DNA of 32,093 nt, taken from the NCBI GenBank assembly GCA_003336485.1, contig QENH01000176.1, forward strand, positions 1 through 32,093, in the 5' to 3' direction. This DNA comes from Candidatus Methanophagales archaeon. Its GTDB lineage: Archaea; Halobacteriota; Syntropharchaeia; Alkanophagales; Methanospirareceae. Position 1 is the stretch's first letter, and each line of letters opens with the position of its first letter. Shown here piece after piece: positions 16,730 through 24,269 of this stretch. Under the pieces are notes generated by a model. That model had not been told where the DNA came from and did not search any database. It saw only the letters and a list, made by a program, of their open reading frames with translations. The translations under genes were made by a program, and so were the position numbers.

Positions 16730-16766
16730 TTTATTATTATTATTGTTATTATTATTATTATTATTG
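16730..16766 (-). repeat. (AAT)n microsatellite directly before a start codon
   Basis: About twelve AAT units with one C interruption on the transcript strand, ending within a few bases of the ATG at 16728. There is no Shine-Dalgarno, so the repeat forms the whole proximal leader. Confidence 0.8.
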
Positions 16767-16814
16767 TATGGGAAAAAATAAAAAGTGAGAATGCGGAAGT
16801 CTATTTTGTTCCGC

Positions 16815-16973
16815 TTATTCACTCACTTTTTTTAGGCTTAACCTTTTTAGCGGGCGGAAGTAATTCAAGACGAAGATACTGCCGAGAATGGCAACACCTA
16901 AGACTTTTGTCGCTAATATCGCCTGAATCCCGACAACTCCACCTGCTACCGCTATCCCTAATGGCGCGCACAT
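16815..16973 (-). CDS. Small membrane protein, M-C-A-P family, member 1
   Basis: A 52-aa ORF too short for the track. It begins MCAPLGIAVAGGVVGIQAIL, continues through a hydrophobic stretch to about residue 39, and ends in a basic tail (RPLKRLSLKK). Support for being real: an AGGTGAT Shine-Dalgarno 9-11 nt before the ATG, a BRE/TATA promoter at 17010-17027, and two further genes in the window (30803-30973 and 31374-31523) with the same start ATGTGYGCRCC, the same M-C-A-P-x-x-[IV]-A-x-x-G opening and the same helix-plus-basic-tail layout. It is the first gene ahead of the ECF-S-like gene. I do not recognise the family. Met removal would leave an N-terminal cysteine, a possible metal, lipid or redox site (inference). 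Confidence 0.75.
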   Translation of the reverse strand: MCAPLGIAVAGGVVGIQAILATKVLGVAILGSIFVLNYFRPLKRLSLKKVSE

Positions 16974-17009
16974 TTTTTTATATCACCTACTTAATATCTA
17001 TATCTTAGG

Positions 17010-17027
17010 TATATTTATTACTTTCGG
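17010..17027 (-). promoter_or_regulatory. BRE/TATA promoter of small protein member 1
   Basis: Minus strand CCGAAAGTAATAAATATA, 37 nt or more before the ATG at 16973. The promoter of member 2 (31009-31026) matches it closely (GAAAGTAATATATATA). Confidence 0.65.
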
Positions 17028-17260
17028 TTTTTATCGATGCCTCAAATTTGAGATTGTGTTACTTTATTTTATTTGTTATCTATGCAAGGCACCCTATACG
17101 GCTGCGATTACGCCAATTGCTGGCATAACTGGTGCTTATTGAATGAGACATTATATCCTCGTTTTTCGTTTAACTGCTAATCCGAAGTGGTAGCGAGAAG
17201 ATAAATTGATAGAACGGTTTTTTGTAACACAATATTGCACAAATAATAATCTTTATACCA

Positions 17261-17279
17261 ACAATCAAAAGTTTTATAA
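17261..17279 (+). promoter_or_regulatory. FmdE-type promoter of the pseudogene
   Basis: AATCAAAAGTTTTATAAC followed by CTGAACTTTATAGCAGG, matching the promoter and leader of the three intact FmdE genes. The promoter appears intact although the gene is broken. Confidence 0.6.
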
Positions 17280-17320
17280 CATACATTCTGAACTTTATAG
17301 CAGGTGGTATAAAAAAAGAT

Positions 17321-17789
17321 GAATAAAAGAAGTATAAAGAAGAAGCAAGTGGCACTACTACTTTCGATCTTCGCTATGGCTATTCGGCGGTGGATCGGGA
17401 CCATTTACGAACGAGTTCACATTTATTACGATTCCGAACGTCTGGGCAAAGGGTAATGGCACACCACGTGAATTACTTGCTGCATCGCAGTTCCACAATC
17501 ATATCTGCCCAGGGCTAACCGCAGGATATTTCATACTTGAATATCTTGATGAATATCTGCCTTTTGAGACACCAAGCCAGCAATACCAGGTAATTGCAAT
17601 TCCGCCGTTCTGTAAAGACGATGTCCTTCAATGGAATCTGGAATCTACAGTAGGGAACAAGAATTATGTAGTAAAGGATCTTACTCTGGAACAGAAAGCG
17701 AATTTGAGGTCAACAGTCCAAGCGAGCTTTTAAATCTCAAATCCGCCGGTGTGAACCCCATGGTCGTGCTAGGACTCATAGAGGAATAG
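17321..17789 (+). pseudogene. FmdE-like secreted protein remnant with two internal deletions
   Basis: Starts with the same signal-peptide coding sequence as the intact FmdE genes (KKKQVALLLSIFAMAI), then jumps at about 17385 into sequence equal to the end of a two-unit FmdE protein (FGGGSGPFTNEFTFI, then QFHNHICPGLTAGYFILEYL, then PPFCKDDVLQWNLES). The jump is out of frame, so translation from the ATG ends after 45 codons. A second junction at about 17706-17712 joins the segment after EQKANL to VNSPSELLNLKSAGVNP, again with a frame change. The closest relative is the C-terminal unit of the 27418-29667 protein. Both junctions carry short shared bases. The terminator behind it is intact, as is the promoter. 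Confidence 0.85.
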
Positions 17790-17818
17790 GAAAAGGTAGC
17801 CTTTTCCTACTTTTTTAT
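17787..17818 (+). terminator. Hairpin terminator after FmdE pseudogene
   Basis: A perfect 10-bp stem TAGGAAAAGG / CCTTTTCCTA with loop TAG, then a T run. The stop codon is part of the stem. Closely related hairpins follow the three intact FmdE genes. Confidence 0.8.
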
Positions 17819-17903
17819 TTTTTTTGCATCATTGCAATGATTCGATGCGGCGGTGAGCAGACAGAATTGATAGGTGGTTTCTTTGTAACATCTATAGTAT
17901 ATA

Positions 17904-17909
17904 ATCTCT
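17904..17909. repeat. Target-site duplication, left copy (ATCTCT)
   Basis: ATCTCT here and at 19931-19936 directly flank the inverted repeats of the insertion sequence. Confidence 0.8.
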
Positions 17910-17984
17910 CCCACATTCCGCACATTCTGATATAAACAATCTACAAATTTAAATTTACGGGAAATAGCGAGGTGGTGAATGATA

Positions 17985-17994
17985 ACTTTAAATA
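17985..17994 (+). promoter_or_regulatory. Candidate transposase TATA box
   Basis: ACTTTAAATA lies about 34 nt before the ATG at 18028, giving a very short leader if used. Confidence 0.45.
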
Positions 17995-18027
17995 GGTGCC
18001 TTTTCTTATCGAAGCATGTGAGTATTA

Positions 18028-19692
18028 ATGTATCCAAATACGCAAGCACACGCAGGAGAGACGGCAAGTTTAGCCGAATATAGCAGTAAAAACATAGATC
18101 ACCTTGGCATAGTAGCCATGATCTGCAGAGAGATAGATTTAGCAGGCGAGATCGACCGAATCGTGGGCGTAGATCCACGCCAAAAAGTGACTTGTGGAGA
18201 AGCAGTTGTCGCCATGGTCTTGAATGCTCTGGGGTTTGTAGATCGACCACTCTACTTATTTCCAGAGTTCATGGCAACAAAGCCCGTAGAGTTACTAATA
18301 GGCGAAGGGCTAAAAGTAGAGTGGTTCAATGACGATGTCCTGGGGCGGACTTTAGATAAACTATACCGGGCAGGCCCTGAGGCGATATTCATGCAGATTA
18401 CTTCCAAAGCGTACGGCGAGTATTCTGGACGCTTCTTTCACAATGATACCACCTCAATAAACCTTCAAGGCGAGTATAAGCAGAAGGAAGGCGATCTGGA
18501 TGCTGTACCAATAGAGATAATGCATGGCTTCTCAAAGGACGGTAGGCCGGATTTGAAGCAGTTCGTCATCTCGCTGGTCATGTCTGATAGCCTACCTGTC
18601 TTTATAAAGGCTTTAAGCGGAAATACTTCCGACAAAAACCATTTCAGAGAGATAGTTAAGGACTATGGGAAGTCATTGCAGGAGATGTGGGGCAAAGACA
18701 AAATCTGGGTATGGGACAGCGCGGGATACACAGAGCAGACAATAAAAGATATTTCTGGGAGCTACAAATGGATATCACGAGTACCGGAAACGATAACAGA
18801 AGCAAAAGAAGTGCTGGAAAGCATGGACACGGAAAAGATGCTCAGTACCACTCTCAACGGTTACCACATCTTCAGCACCGCAGCGGAATATGGAGGTGTA
18901 AAACAGCGATGGGTTGTGGTATTCTCAGAGAAAGCGTTTGCGAAAGAGACGAAAACGCAGAAAAAGAAGATAGAAAAAGAGAAAAAGCAGGTAGAGAAGG
19001 TGGTATGGCATTTCTCCAATCAAAAATTCCACAGCAAGGAAGACGCACTGAATGCGGCACAGGAGATGGAAAAAGCATGGAAGTATCACAAAATACGCGC
19101 AACGGAGGTCAAGACGAGGCGGAAGAAAAAAGGCGGTGGACGGGGGAAACCGCGAAAAGACGAGCCAACTCAGACGTTATACAGTATAAAAGTAGCGTTT
19201 GAGGCGGATAAAACCGCAATAGAGAAGGAAACGCTGAAGAAGGGGAAGTTTATCGTAGCTACAAACATACTGGATAGAAAGAAGCTGAGTGACGAAGAAG
19301 CGCTTAAAGCATACAAGGACCAGCAGCATGCTGAGAGAGGGTTCAGATTCCTCAAAGACCCTTTATTCTTCGCCCATAGCCTGTTCCTGAAAAATGAAAG
19401 CAGGATAGTTGCGATGGTGATGATAATGGGGCTTGCACTTATGATCTATGGTATAGCGGAGAGGAAGTTGCGAGAAGCGCTGGAGAAGGGGAGTGAATCG
19501 ATTCCTGATCAAAAGAACAAACCAACGAAGAAACCGACGATGAGGCGAGTATTCCAAGTTTTCGAGGGTATTACCGTCCTCTACAGAGGTTCGGAGACTG
19601 TGAAGGTCATGAACCTGAGACCAATTCATCTAAAAGTCCTTTCATTGCTCGGTCGTGAGTATGAGAGGATGTATTGTACCTGTTATGGATAG
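18028..19692 (+). CDS. IS1634-family (IS4-type DDE) transposase
   Basis: A 554-aa protein that cuts and joins the ends of its insertion sequence. The N-terminal region (HLGIVAMICREIDLAGEIDR, VDPRQKVTCGEAVVAMVLN) matches the DUF4277-type start of IS1634 transposases. A likely DDE triad is D140 (FFHNDTT), D230 (IWVWDSAGYT) and E436 in YKDQQHAERGFRFLKDP, the Y-x-x-E signature region of the IS4 superfamily. The lysine-rich insert at about 305-385 is typical of the long beta-strand insertion before the glutamate. No frameshift or stop is seen, so it could be functional. It starts 118 nt inside the left end of the element. Confidence 0.93.
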   Translation: MYPNTQAHAGETASLAEYSSKNIDHLGIVAMICREIDLAGEIDRIVGVDPRQKVTCGEAVVAMVLNALGFVDRPLYLFPEFMATKPVELLIGEGLKVEWFNDDVLGRTLDKLYRAGPEAIFMQITSKAYGEYSGRFFHNDTTSINLQGEYKQKEGDLDAVPIEIMHGFSKDGRPDLKQFVISLVMSDSLPVFIKALSGNTSDKNHFREIVKDYGKSLQEMWGKDKIWVWDSAGYTEQTIKDISGSYKWISRVPETITEAKEVLESMDTEKMLSTTLNGYHIFSTAAEYGGVKQRWVVVFSEKAFAKETKTQKKKIEKEKKQVEKVVWHFSNQKFHSKEDALNAAQEMEKAWKYHKIRATEVKTRRKKKGGGRGKPRKDEPTQTLYSIKVAFEADKTAIEKETLKKGKFIVATNILDRKKLSDEEALKAYKDQQHAERGFRFLKDPLFFAHSLFLKNESRIVAMVMIMGLALMIYGIAERKLREALEKGSESIPDQKNKPTKKPTMRRVFQVFEGITVLYRGSETVKVMNLRPIHLKVLSLLGREYERMYCTCYG

Positions 19693-19930
19693 AAGTTGCG
19701 CGCTACTGAGGATCGTGGCAATGCAAAGTGGAAGAAGAAAGATGTGGTTAGCCTACCGCATCTACTTTTTCATACGAAATCGAGAGAGAATGACGGAAAA
19801 AATGTATAGAGTCCGAAGTGCCATCAGCTATACGAATGTAAATTCGTATAACATACATTATTTGGCAGGTTCATAACTGTCGGGAATTCATGAAATAGTA
19901 TCTTTATAAATATAAAGTGCGGAATGTGGG
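19693..19930. other. Non-coding right end of the insertion sequence
   Basis: Between the transposase stop and the right inverted repeat there is no credible gene. It holds a 9-bp perfect palindrome with a GTAA loop (19829-19850), possibly a terminator or transposase-related structure. Confidence 0.6.
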
Positions 19931-19936
19931 ATCTCT
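19931..19936. repeat. Target-site duplication, right copy (ATCTCT)
   Basis: Second copy of the 6-bp duplication flanking the insertion sequence. Confidence 0.8.
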
Positions 19937-19952
19937 ATAAACTTAACAAAAA

Positions 19953-19967
19953 TTGAAAGGTTTATAT
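19953..19967 (+). promoter_or_regulatory. BRE/TATA promoter of first DUF4198 gene
   Basis: TTGAAAGGTTTATAT, a BRE-like GAAAG plus TATA box about 45 nt before the ATG, starting about 22 bp outside the insertion sequence, so the promoter survived the insertion. The spacing puts the start site just before GGAGGTGAT. Confidence 0.65.
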
Positions 19968-20006
19968 GCTCGGAGTATAAATGTTATGGTGGGAGGTGAT
20001 AAAAAC

Positions 20007-20837
20007 ATGAAAACGAGAAACATAGGCAAGAAGCAAACAGCGATCGTACTTTCGATCTTTGCATTCGCTGTTCTGGTCTCTTCACTTATGGTAGGAACTG
20101 CCAGCGCACATATGCTCTACATCGACGCAAACGACAAGCCTGATGCGCCATCGGTTCAAGCAGCCAAGATAATCTTTGGGCATCCGAACAATCCGGCAGG
20201 GCACATCGTACCGCAGTTAAAAGAAGTAAAGCAGTATAGACCTGATGGCACGGTTGTAGACTTGAGGGCAATAGAAAAAGACAACCATTCGGTAGCATAC
20301 TTCTTGTATCCGGGAGGAGTCAATATCATCGTTGCATCAAGAGAACCATCAGTCTATGCTGGGAAACTGAGCAAGGGCGACTTTGGGGAAATTCTATGCT
20401 GCGGTGGAGACGCAGGGAACGCTGTGGATCCAGCAACAGGGATGATCCCTTGGGCTAAGGTCACGGGGCAAGAATTAGAAATAGTTCCTTTGGTTAATCC
20501 CTTCAACTTACACGTAGGAGACACTTTCAAAGCCGCAATTCTATCCAATGGCTCATCAATAAATGGGTCATACGCTGGTGCACACGGGACTAAAAGCATT
20601 CATAACGCAACACAGGCTCAGATCGGTGAAACCGCGGAAAATGGCATTTTCTCAATAGACATCACAGAACCAGGGATGTGGCAAGTGAAGGCAGAATATA
20701 TCATTGAGAAACCAGGTACCTGGATCGCCACTAGTGACAATATCAGAGGTAACGAAACGAAATGGCTTACCGGTGATGCGGTCGAATATGAACGGGAAAG
20801 GTACAGAGCTACGCTGACATTCTTTGCTTTACCGTGA
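20007..20837 (+). CDS. Secreted DUF4198-like protein 1
   Basis: A 276-aa exported protein. I choose the ATG at 20007, not the track start at 19953, because a full GGAGGTGAT lies 6 nt before it and the upstream codons overlap the promoter. Residues 1-34 are a signal peptide ending TASA; the mature chain then begins with histidine (HMLYIDANDK). The rest shows the DUF4198 pattern: GHPN, then IVPLVNPFNLHVGDTFKAAIL, then a carboxypeptidase-regulatory-like beta-sandwich (ENGIFSIDITEPGMWQVKAEY). DUF4198 proteins are periplasmic or surface proteins often linked to nickel or cobalt transport. A CC pair (ILCCGGD) is present only in this copy. It is followed by its paralogue on the same strand. Confidence 0.82.
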   Translation: MKTRNIGKKQTAIVLSIFAFAVLVSSLMVGTASAHMLYIDANDKPDAPSVQAAKIIFGHPNNPAGHIVPQLKEVKQYRPDGTVVDLRAIEKDNHSVAYFLYPGGVNIIVASREPSVYAGKLSKGDFGEILCCGGDAGNAVDPATGMIPWAKVTGQELEIVPLVNPFNLHVGDTFKAAILSNGSSINGSYAGAHGTKSIHNATQAQIGETAENGIFSIDITEPGMWQVKAEYIIEKPGTWIATSDNIRGNETKWLTGDAVEYERERYRATLTFFALP

Positions 20838-20902
20838 AAAAAATAAAATCGGATAGCAGGTAAGATCGGCGATAAAAAAATCAAAAACTTTATTTTTTTA
20901 TA

Positions 20903-20921
20903 AAAATCTAAAGTTTTATAA
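20903..20921 (+). promoter_or_regulatory. FmdE-type promoter of second DUF4198 gene
   Basis: AAATCTAAAGTTTTATAAC followed by CTGAATTTTATAGCAG, the same promoter and leader pattern as the FmdE genes, although the product belongs to another family. Confidence 0.6.
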
Positions 20922-20956
20922 CACAAACTCTGAATTTTATAGCAGCGGTGAGAAAC

Positions 20957-21811
20957 ATGAAAATAAAAAATAGGGGAAAGAAGCAAACAGCGATCGTACT
21001 TTCGATCTTTGCCCTAGCAGTTCTAGCCTCTTCACTTGTGGTAGGGTTAGCCAGCGCGCATATGCTTTATATCGAAGCGAACGACAAGCCAGATATACCC
21101 TCTGTTCAAGCAGCCAGGATAAATCTTGGACATCCTAATATACCTGTAGAACTTAAAGCACCGAGGATAGAAGAAGCAAAGCTTTATGGGCCGGGTGATA
21201 CCGTTAAAGACTTGAAACTGCTAGAAAAGGCTAACTATTCTGTAGTATACTTCCTATTGAACCAAAACGGGGATCACATCATAGGTGCAAAAAGAGTGGG
21301 TATCTACGATCCGGCATGGCATAATCTTACGGGTATTATTCCGTTACAGTTGATCATAGATAGCGCCAAAATTGTAATTCGTGCAGGAGGGGAGAGTAAT
21401 ACAGAAAAATCAGGCATGATTCCCTGGGCTAAAGTCATTGGGCAAGAGTGGGAAATAGTTCCTTTAGTGGATCCGTTATCTCTACACGTAGGGGATACAT
21501 TCAAAGCCGCTCTTCTCTATAAGGGCTCACCAACCGAAGGTGTATACGCAACAGCTCACGCGACTCAAGATATTCACAGCCCCGCAAAAGCTCAGATGGG
21601 CACAACAGCAGAAGATGGCACCTTCTCAATAGAGGTCAACAAACCCGGGATGTGGCAGGTGGTAGCTGAATATACCGTTGAAGAATCCGGCACCTGGAAC
21701 GCCACTTACGATATTGTCCGACAGGATAAAATGAATTACCTTAAAGGCGATGAAATCGTATATGAACAAGTGCGATGTAGAAGCACGTTGACATTCTATG
21801 CTTCGCCCTGA
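20957..21811 (+). CDS. Secreted DUF4198-like protein 2
   Basis: A 284-aa paralogue of the preceding gene. The track starts at a GTG (20948); the ATG at 20957 is better, with GGTGA 5 nt upstream and an N-terminus equal to the paralogue (MKIKNRGKKQTAIVLSIFAL). The signal peptide again ends ASA followed by a mature N-terminal histidine (HMLYIEANDK). GHPN, IVPLVDPLSLHVGDTFKAAL and TFSIEVNKPGMWQVVAEYTV match the DUF4198 core. It lacks the CC pair of copy 1 and carries a longer middle segment. Both copies are spaced like independent transcription units with their own promoters. Probable role in extracytoplasmic metal handling, by family association only. Confidence 0.82.
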   Translation: MKIKNRGKKQTAIVLSIFALAVLASSLVVGLASAHMLYIEANDKPDIPSVQAARINLGHPNIPVELKAPRIEEAKLYGPGDTVKDLKLLEKANYSVVYFLLNQNGDHIIGAKRVGIYDPAWHNLTGIIPLQLIIDSAKIVIRAGGESNTEKSGMIPWAKVIGQEWEIVPLVDPLSLHVGDTFKAALLYKGSPTEGVYATAHATQDIHSPAKAQMGTTAEDGTFSIEVNKPGMWQVVAEYTVEESGTWNATYDIVRQDKMNYLKGDEIVYEQVRCRSTLTFYASP

Positions 21812-21890
21812 TAAATCCGGTAATCCGATGCGGTGGTGGGAAGTAGAATTAATATAGTAACATCATACTATAAATTACACCGTTTATGAC

Positions 21891-21910
21891 AAAAACCGAA
21901 AGTTTTATAA
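21891..21910 (+). promoter_or_regulatory. Promoter of FmdE-like gene 1
   Basis: AAAAACCGAAAGTTTTATAA is the best example here of a BRE plus TATA box. It is preceded by a shared TAACATCATACTATA block and followed by CTATGAACTTTATAG. Confidence 0.7.
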
Positions 21911-21949
21911 CATCAACTATGAACTTTATAGCAAGAGGTATAAAAAAAG

Positions 21950-23500
21950 ATGAACAAAAAAAGTAGTGGGAAGAAGCAAGTGGCACTAGTGCTTTCGATA
22001 GTCGCTATGGCTATACTGATATCCGCTGCGGGGCTCGCAGTAGCGGAAAACGATTCTGTATGTGACTGCTTAGGTCAACGTGCAGCCGAAGTGGCAAAAG
22101 AGGAACTGCCTTTCGTCATGGATGATCCAAATATCCTCGCGATGACCGATTCCGGATATGCAATAGTAGGCGGGAAAGTAGGTGGAACGACAACAGAAGA
22201 GTGCATTGACAGTGTAATCGCATCATCAGGCTGCACCCTAGGCAACGGCAATCTTTTGCTTGTCCACAGAAGCAAAGAAAAACCGCTCTGGTTCGCTTTC
22301 TTCAATAAGAGCTCAGGAGAGTGTGTCTATCTCGAAGTGGACAGTTCTGTCTTCGACATGACTGCCGCAGATGTAACGGAGCTTCTAGACGATGAAGTCT
22401 TTACAAAGATAGCGAAGGTGAACATCGGTGCAGATGAGCTCTTCGCCAACCCCGAATCATGGCCAAAGGTATTCGGTGGGAACGAATTTACTATAGTAAC
22501 CTTCGCCAATGTTTGGGCTGATGACGCACCCTACGAGTTTATGAAGGCGGCGGAGTTCCACAACCATATCTGTCCCGGACTAACCAGCGGTTACATGATC
22601 ATCGAGTATCTGGACGAGAATTTACCACTCCAAGGCAACCAGAACTACGAGATAATCGCGTGTCCACCATGGTGCAAAGACGATGCTTTTCAGGTTATCT
22701 TCGATAAAACAGTCGGTAAGAGGTTTGTGGCAATGCATCTAACAGAGGAAGACGAAGAACAACTACCAGACAATGTTGCTGGTATATACATTAGATGGGA
22801 TGGAGCAACTAACACGGGAGACGGATTAGTTCTGGCTTTTAACTGGACTAAAGCAAGCGAAGCAAGCGATATTCCTGATAGTTTTAAAGACTATAGGTCG
22901 ATCCGGAAATTGAAAATGGATTTGGAGATGATGAATTATCTCGGCCAACCAGAGACGTTTGTCACCGTAGTAAAAGAATTCGACATCAACAGCGAAGCGG
23001 AACTAATGGAACTCAAGTATGCAGGCAACAATCCGTACGAAGTGCTAGGTCTTATGGAACCTTATCCACTCCAGGAAGAGGCTCAACGGCTTATAGATTT
23101 CACCTGGGGCATACACGACAATACGGAGGAAATCGCAGATAATGAGACATTGAGCAAAGGTGTAAAAACAACCGCCGAGAAAATTCATGTGATTTCTCAT
23201 ACTCTGCTCCATACGGCACAGTATATCAACGATTATAATTTGGAGGCTCTTAAAGACCTTACTAAGGACCCCGAGTCAAACGCGGCAGAAATTAACGACA
23301 CTATCTTTACAATCAGAGAGTATCTGGGAGAATACAAAAATGCCCTGGATGATGCACACGAACTGACCGACGTCCTTGAAGGTATCGTGCCAGACTCGCA
23401 TAGAGCCTACGCAGGTGCTACACACGATGCCATTCACAACGCAGAAGGGAGTGTATTTGCCATTCTCCAGCTTATAGAGCAGCTCGAAGAGGGACTCTAA
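21950..23500 (+). CDS. Secreted FmdE-like protein 1, one double unit plus a helical C-terminal domain
   Basis: A 516-aa exported protein. Signal peptide at 1-33. Residues about 38-135 form an FmdE-like domain without the FHxHxCPG motif but with LGQRAAEVAKEEL, ECIDSVIASSGCTLGNGN (94-101 for GCTLGNGN) and WFAFFNKSSGE. Residues about 175-300 form a second one with FHNHICPG (203-210), CPPWCKDDAFQVIF and TVGKRF in place of GCTxGKGN. FmdE proteins (PF02663) are zinc-binding accessory proteins named after the formylmethanofuran dehydrogenase operon; an exported doubled form is unusual and probably binds metal outside the cell. Residues about 374-516 are an added all-helical domain with a histidine-containing first helix (HVISHTLLHTAQYINDY). 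It has its own promoter and terminator. Confidence 0.87.
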   Translation: MNKKSSGKKQVALVLSIVAMAILISAAGLAVAENDSVCDCLGQRAAEVAKEELPFVMDDPNILAMTDSGYAIVGGKVGGTTTEECIDSVIASSGCTLGNGNLLLVHRSKEKPLWFAFFNKSSGECVYLEVDSSVFDMTAADVTELLDDEVFTKIAKVNIGADELFANPESWPKVFGGNEFTIVTFANVWADDAPYEFMKAAEFHNHICPGLTSGYMIIEYLDENLPLQGNQNYEIIACPPWCKDDAFQVIFDKTVGKRFVAMHLTEEDEEQLPDNVAGIYIRWDGATNTGDGLVLAFNWTKASEASDIPDSFKDYRSIRKLKMDLEMMNYLGQPETFVTVVKEFDINSEAELMELKYAGNNPYEVLGLMEPYPLQEEAQRLIDFTWGIHDNTEEIADNETLSKGVKTTAEKIHVISHTLLHTAQYINDYNLEALKDLTKDPESNAAEINDTIFTIREYLGEYKNALDDAHELTDVLEGIVPDSHRAYAGATHDAIHNAEGSVFAILQLIEQLEEGL

Positions 23501-23569
23501 GAAACAAACTCCTAAGCACAATGAAAGAAGACAAAAAGCTGGCGATCTCCATAATATATAAGAGAAGAA

Positions 23570-23601
23570 AGGAAAAAGGTAGCATTTTTCCTATTTTTTT
23601 T
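23570..23601 (+). terminator. Hairpin terminator after FmdE-like gene 1
   Basis: AGGAAAAA / TTTTTCCT stem with loop GGTAGCA and a T run, a variant of the hairpin behind the other FmdE genes. It may serve both this gene and the convergent LRR gene. Confidence 0.7.
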
Positions 23602-23607
23602 ATTCAT

Positions 23608-24054
23608 TTAGTGCTTGTTTTTCGCTTCTAACGATTCAAAATATGACCTTATCACCATAGTCCCCTGCTTGGCAATTTCTATCGGCGGCGATTCCAGAGG
23701 ATTTCCGGATAGGTCAAGCGTGGTAAGGTTCTTTAGCTTTACTATCTCAGCCGGCAATGTCTTCAGTTGATTTTTGGATAGGTAAAGTCCTGTAAGATTC
23801 GTTAGCTCCCCTATCTCAGCCGGTAATGACTCCAGTTGATTTTTGGACAGGTAAAGCCCGGTAAGATTCTTTAGCTTTCCTATCTCGGCAGGCAATGACG
23901 TCAGTTGATTTCCGGATAGCCCAAGCTCGGAAAGAGAGGTAAGCGCACTTATCTCAGCAGGCAATGACGTCAGTTGATTGTCGGGTAGGTAAAGCACAAC
24001 CGGCTTATTTCTTGCCGCTTCTTCGATAACACGCAGAACCTCGTCCTTTTTCAT
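23608..24054 (-). CDS. Leucine-rich repeat protein
   Basis: A 148-aa protein made mostly of about four to five leucine-rich repeats of 23 residues with the core LTGLYLSKNQLxxLPAEIxxLKN, spanning about residues 20-125. There is no signal peptide or membrane segment, so it is probably cytoplasmic and binds another protein. The end (GTMVIRSYFESLE) resembles the helix that caps the LRR region in Roco-type proteins, but no GTPase domain follows. It is transcribed opposite to its neighbours and sits between two FmdE genes. GAGGGAG lies a few bases before the ATG. The repeats could vary in number by recombination. Confidence 0.85.
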   Translation of the reverse strand: MKKDEVLRVIEEAARNKPVVLYLPDNQLTSLPAEISALTSLSELGLSGNQLTSLPAEIGKLKNLTGLYLSKNQLESLPAEIGELTNLTGLYLSKNQLKTLPAEIVKLKNLTTLDLSGNPLESPPIEIAKQGTMVIRSYFESLEAKNKH

Positions 24055-24206
24055 GCTTTTTACTCCCTCATAATATTATACCTTCCTAGCTATTGAACCC
24101 ATAGCCATCAAAAGGTTGAGTTTAATGCAATTCTTGAGTTAACATGCTCTGATGAGTGTATAAACGATAGAAAGTTGATATTGTGTATATGTTATATCTG
24201 AGCTAA

Positions 24207-24255
24207 TTTGGGCGAGATTTGGGTGAGATTTGGGCGAAATTTGGGTGAGATTTGG
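24207..24255 (+). repeat. 11-bp tandem repeat, about 4.5 copies
   Basis: Units TTTGGGCGAGA, TTTGGGTGAGA, TTTGGGCGAAA, TTTGGGTGAGA and a partial TTTGG. The alternating C/T at one position shows a 22-bp higher-order unit. It lies about 100 nt upstream of the 24347 gene. Confidence 0.85.
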
Positions 24256-24269
24256 TAAGGATATGGGTG

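Larger units (their letters stand above)
16974..17320. other. Divergent intergenic region between small protein 1 and FmdE pseudogene
   Basis: Holds the leftward promoter of small protein 1, then a stretch (about 17028-17170) that aligns with the region upstream of small protein 2 (about 31027-31225), then the rightward FmdE promoter (17261-17279). The ORFs listed at 17170-17404 on the minus strand run antisense through this promoter and signal-peptide remnant and are not credible. Confidence 0.55.
17910..19930 (+). mobile_element. Complete insertion sequence, IS1634-like, 2021 bp
   Basis: The element is bounded by 14-bp perfect terminal inverted repeats CCCACATTCCGCAC (17910-17923; reverse complement GTGCGGAATGTGGG at 19917-19930) and a 6-bp direct target duplication ATCTCT. 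It carries one intact transposase gene and a short palindrome (TATACGAAT-GTAA-ATTCGTATA, 19829-19850) downstream of it. It inserted in the intergenic region between the FmdE pseudogene and the first DUF4198 gene, just upstream of the DUF4198 promoter. Intact ends, duplication and ORF point to a recent and possibly still active insertion. Confidence 0.88.

Noticed and set aside
17170-17404. Two overlapping minus-strand ORFs of 61 and 75 aa
   Set aside because: Antisense to the FmdE-type promoter and signal-peptide remnant, very Phe/Ile rich, no Shine-Dalgarno.
19655-19876. 73-aa plus-strand ORF after the transposase
   Set aside because: Overlaps the transposase end in another frame and ends in the IS palindrome; no family features.
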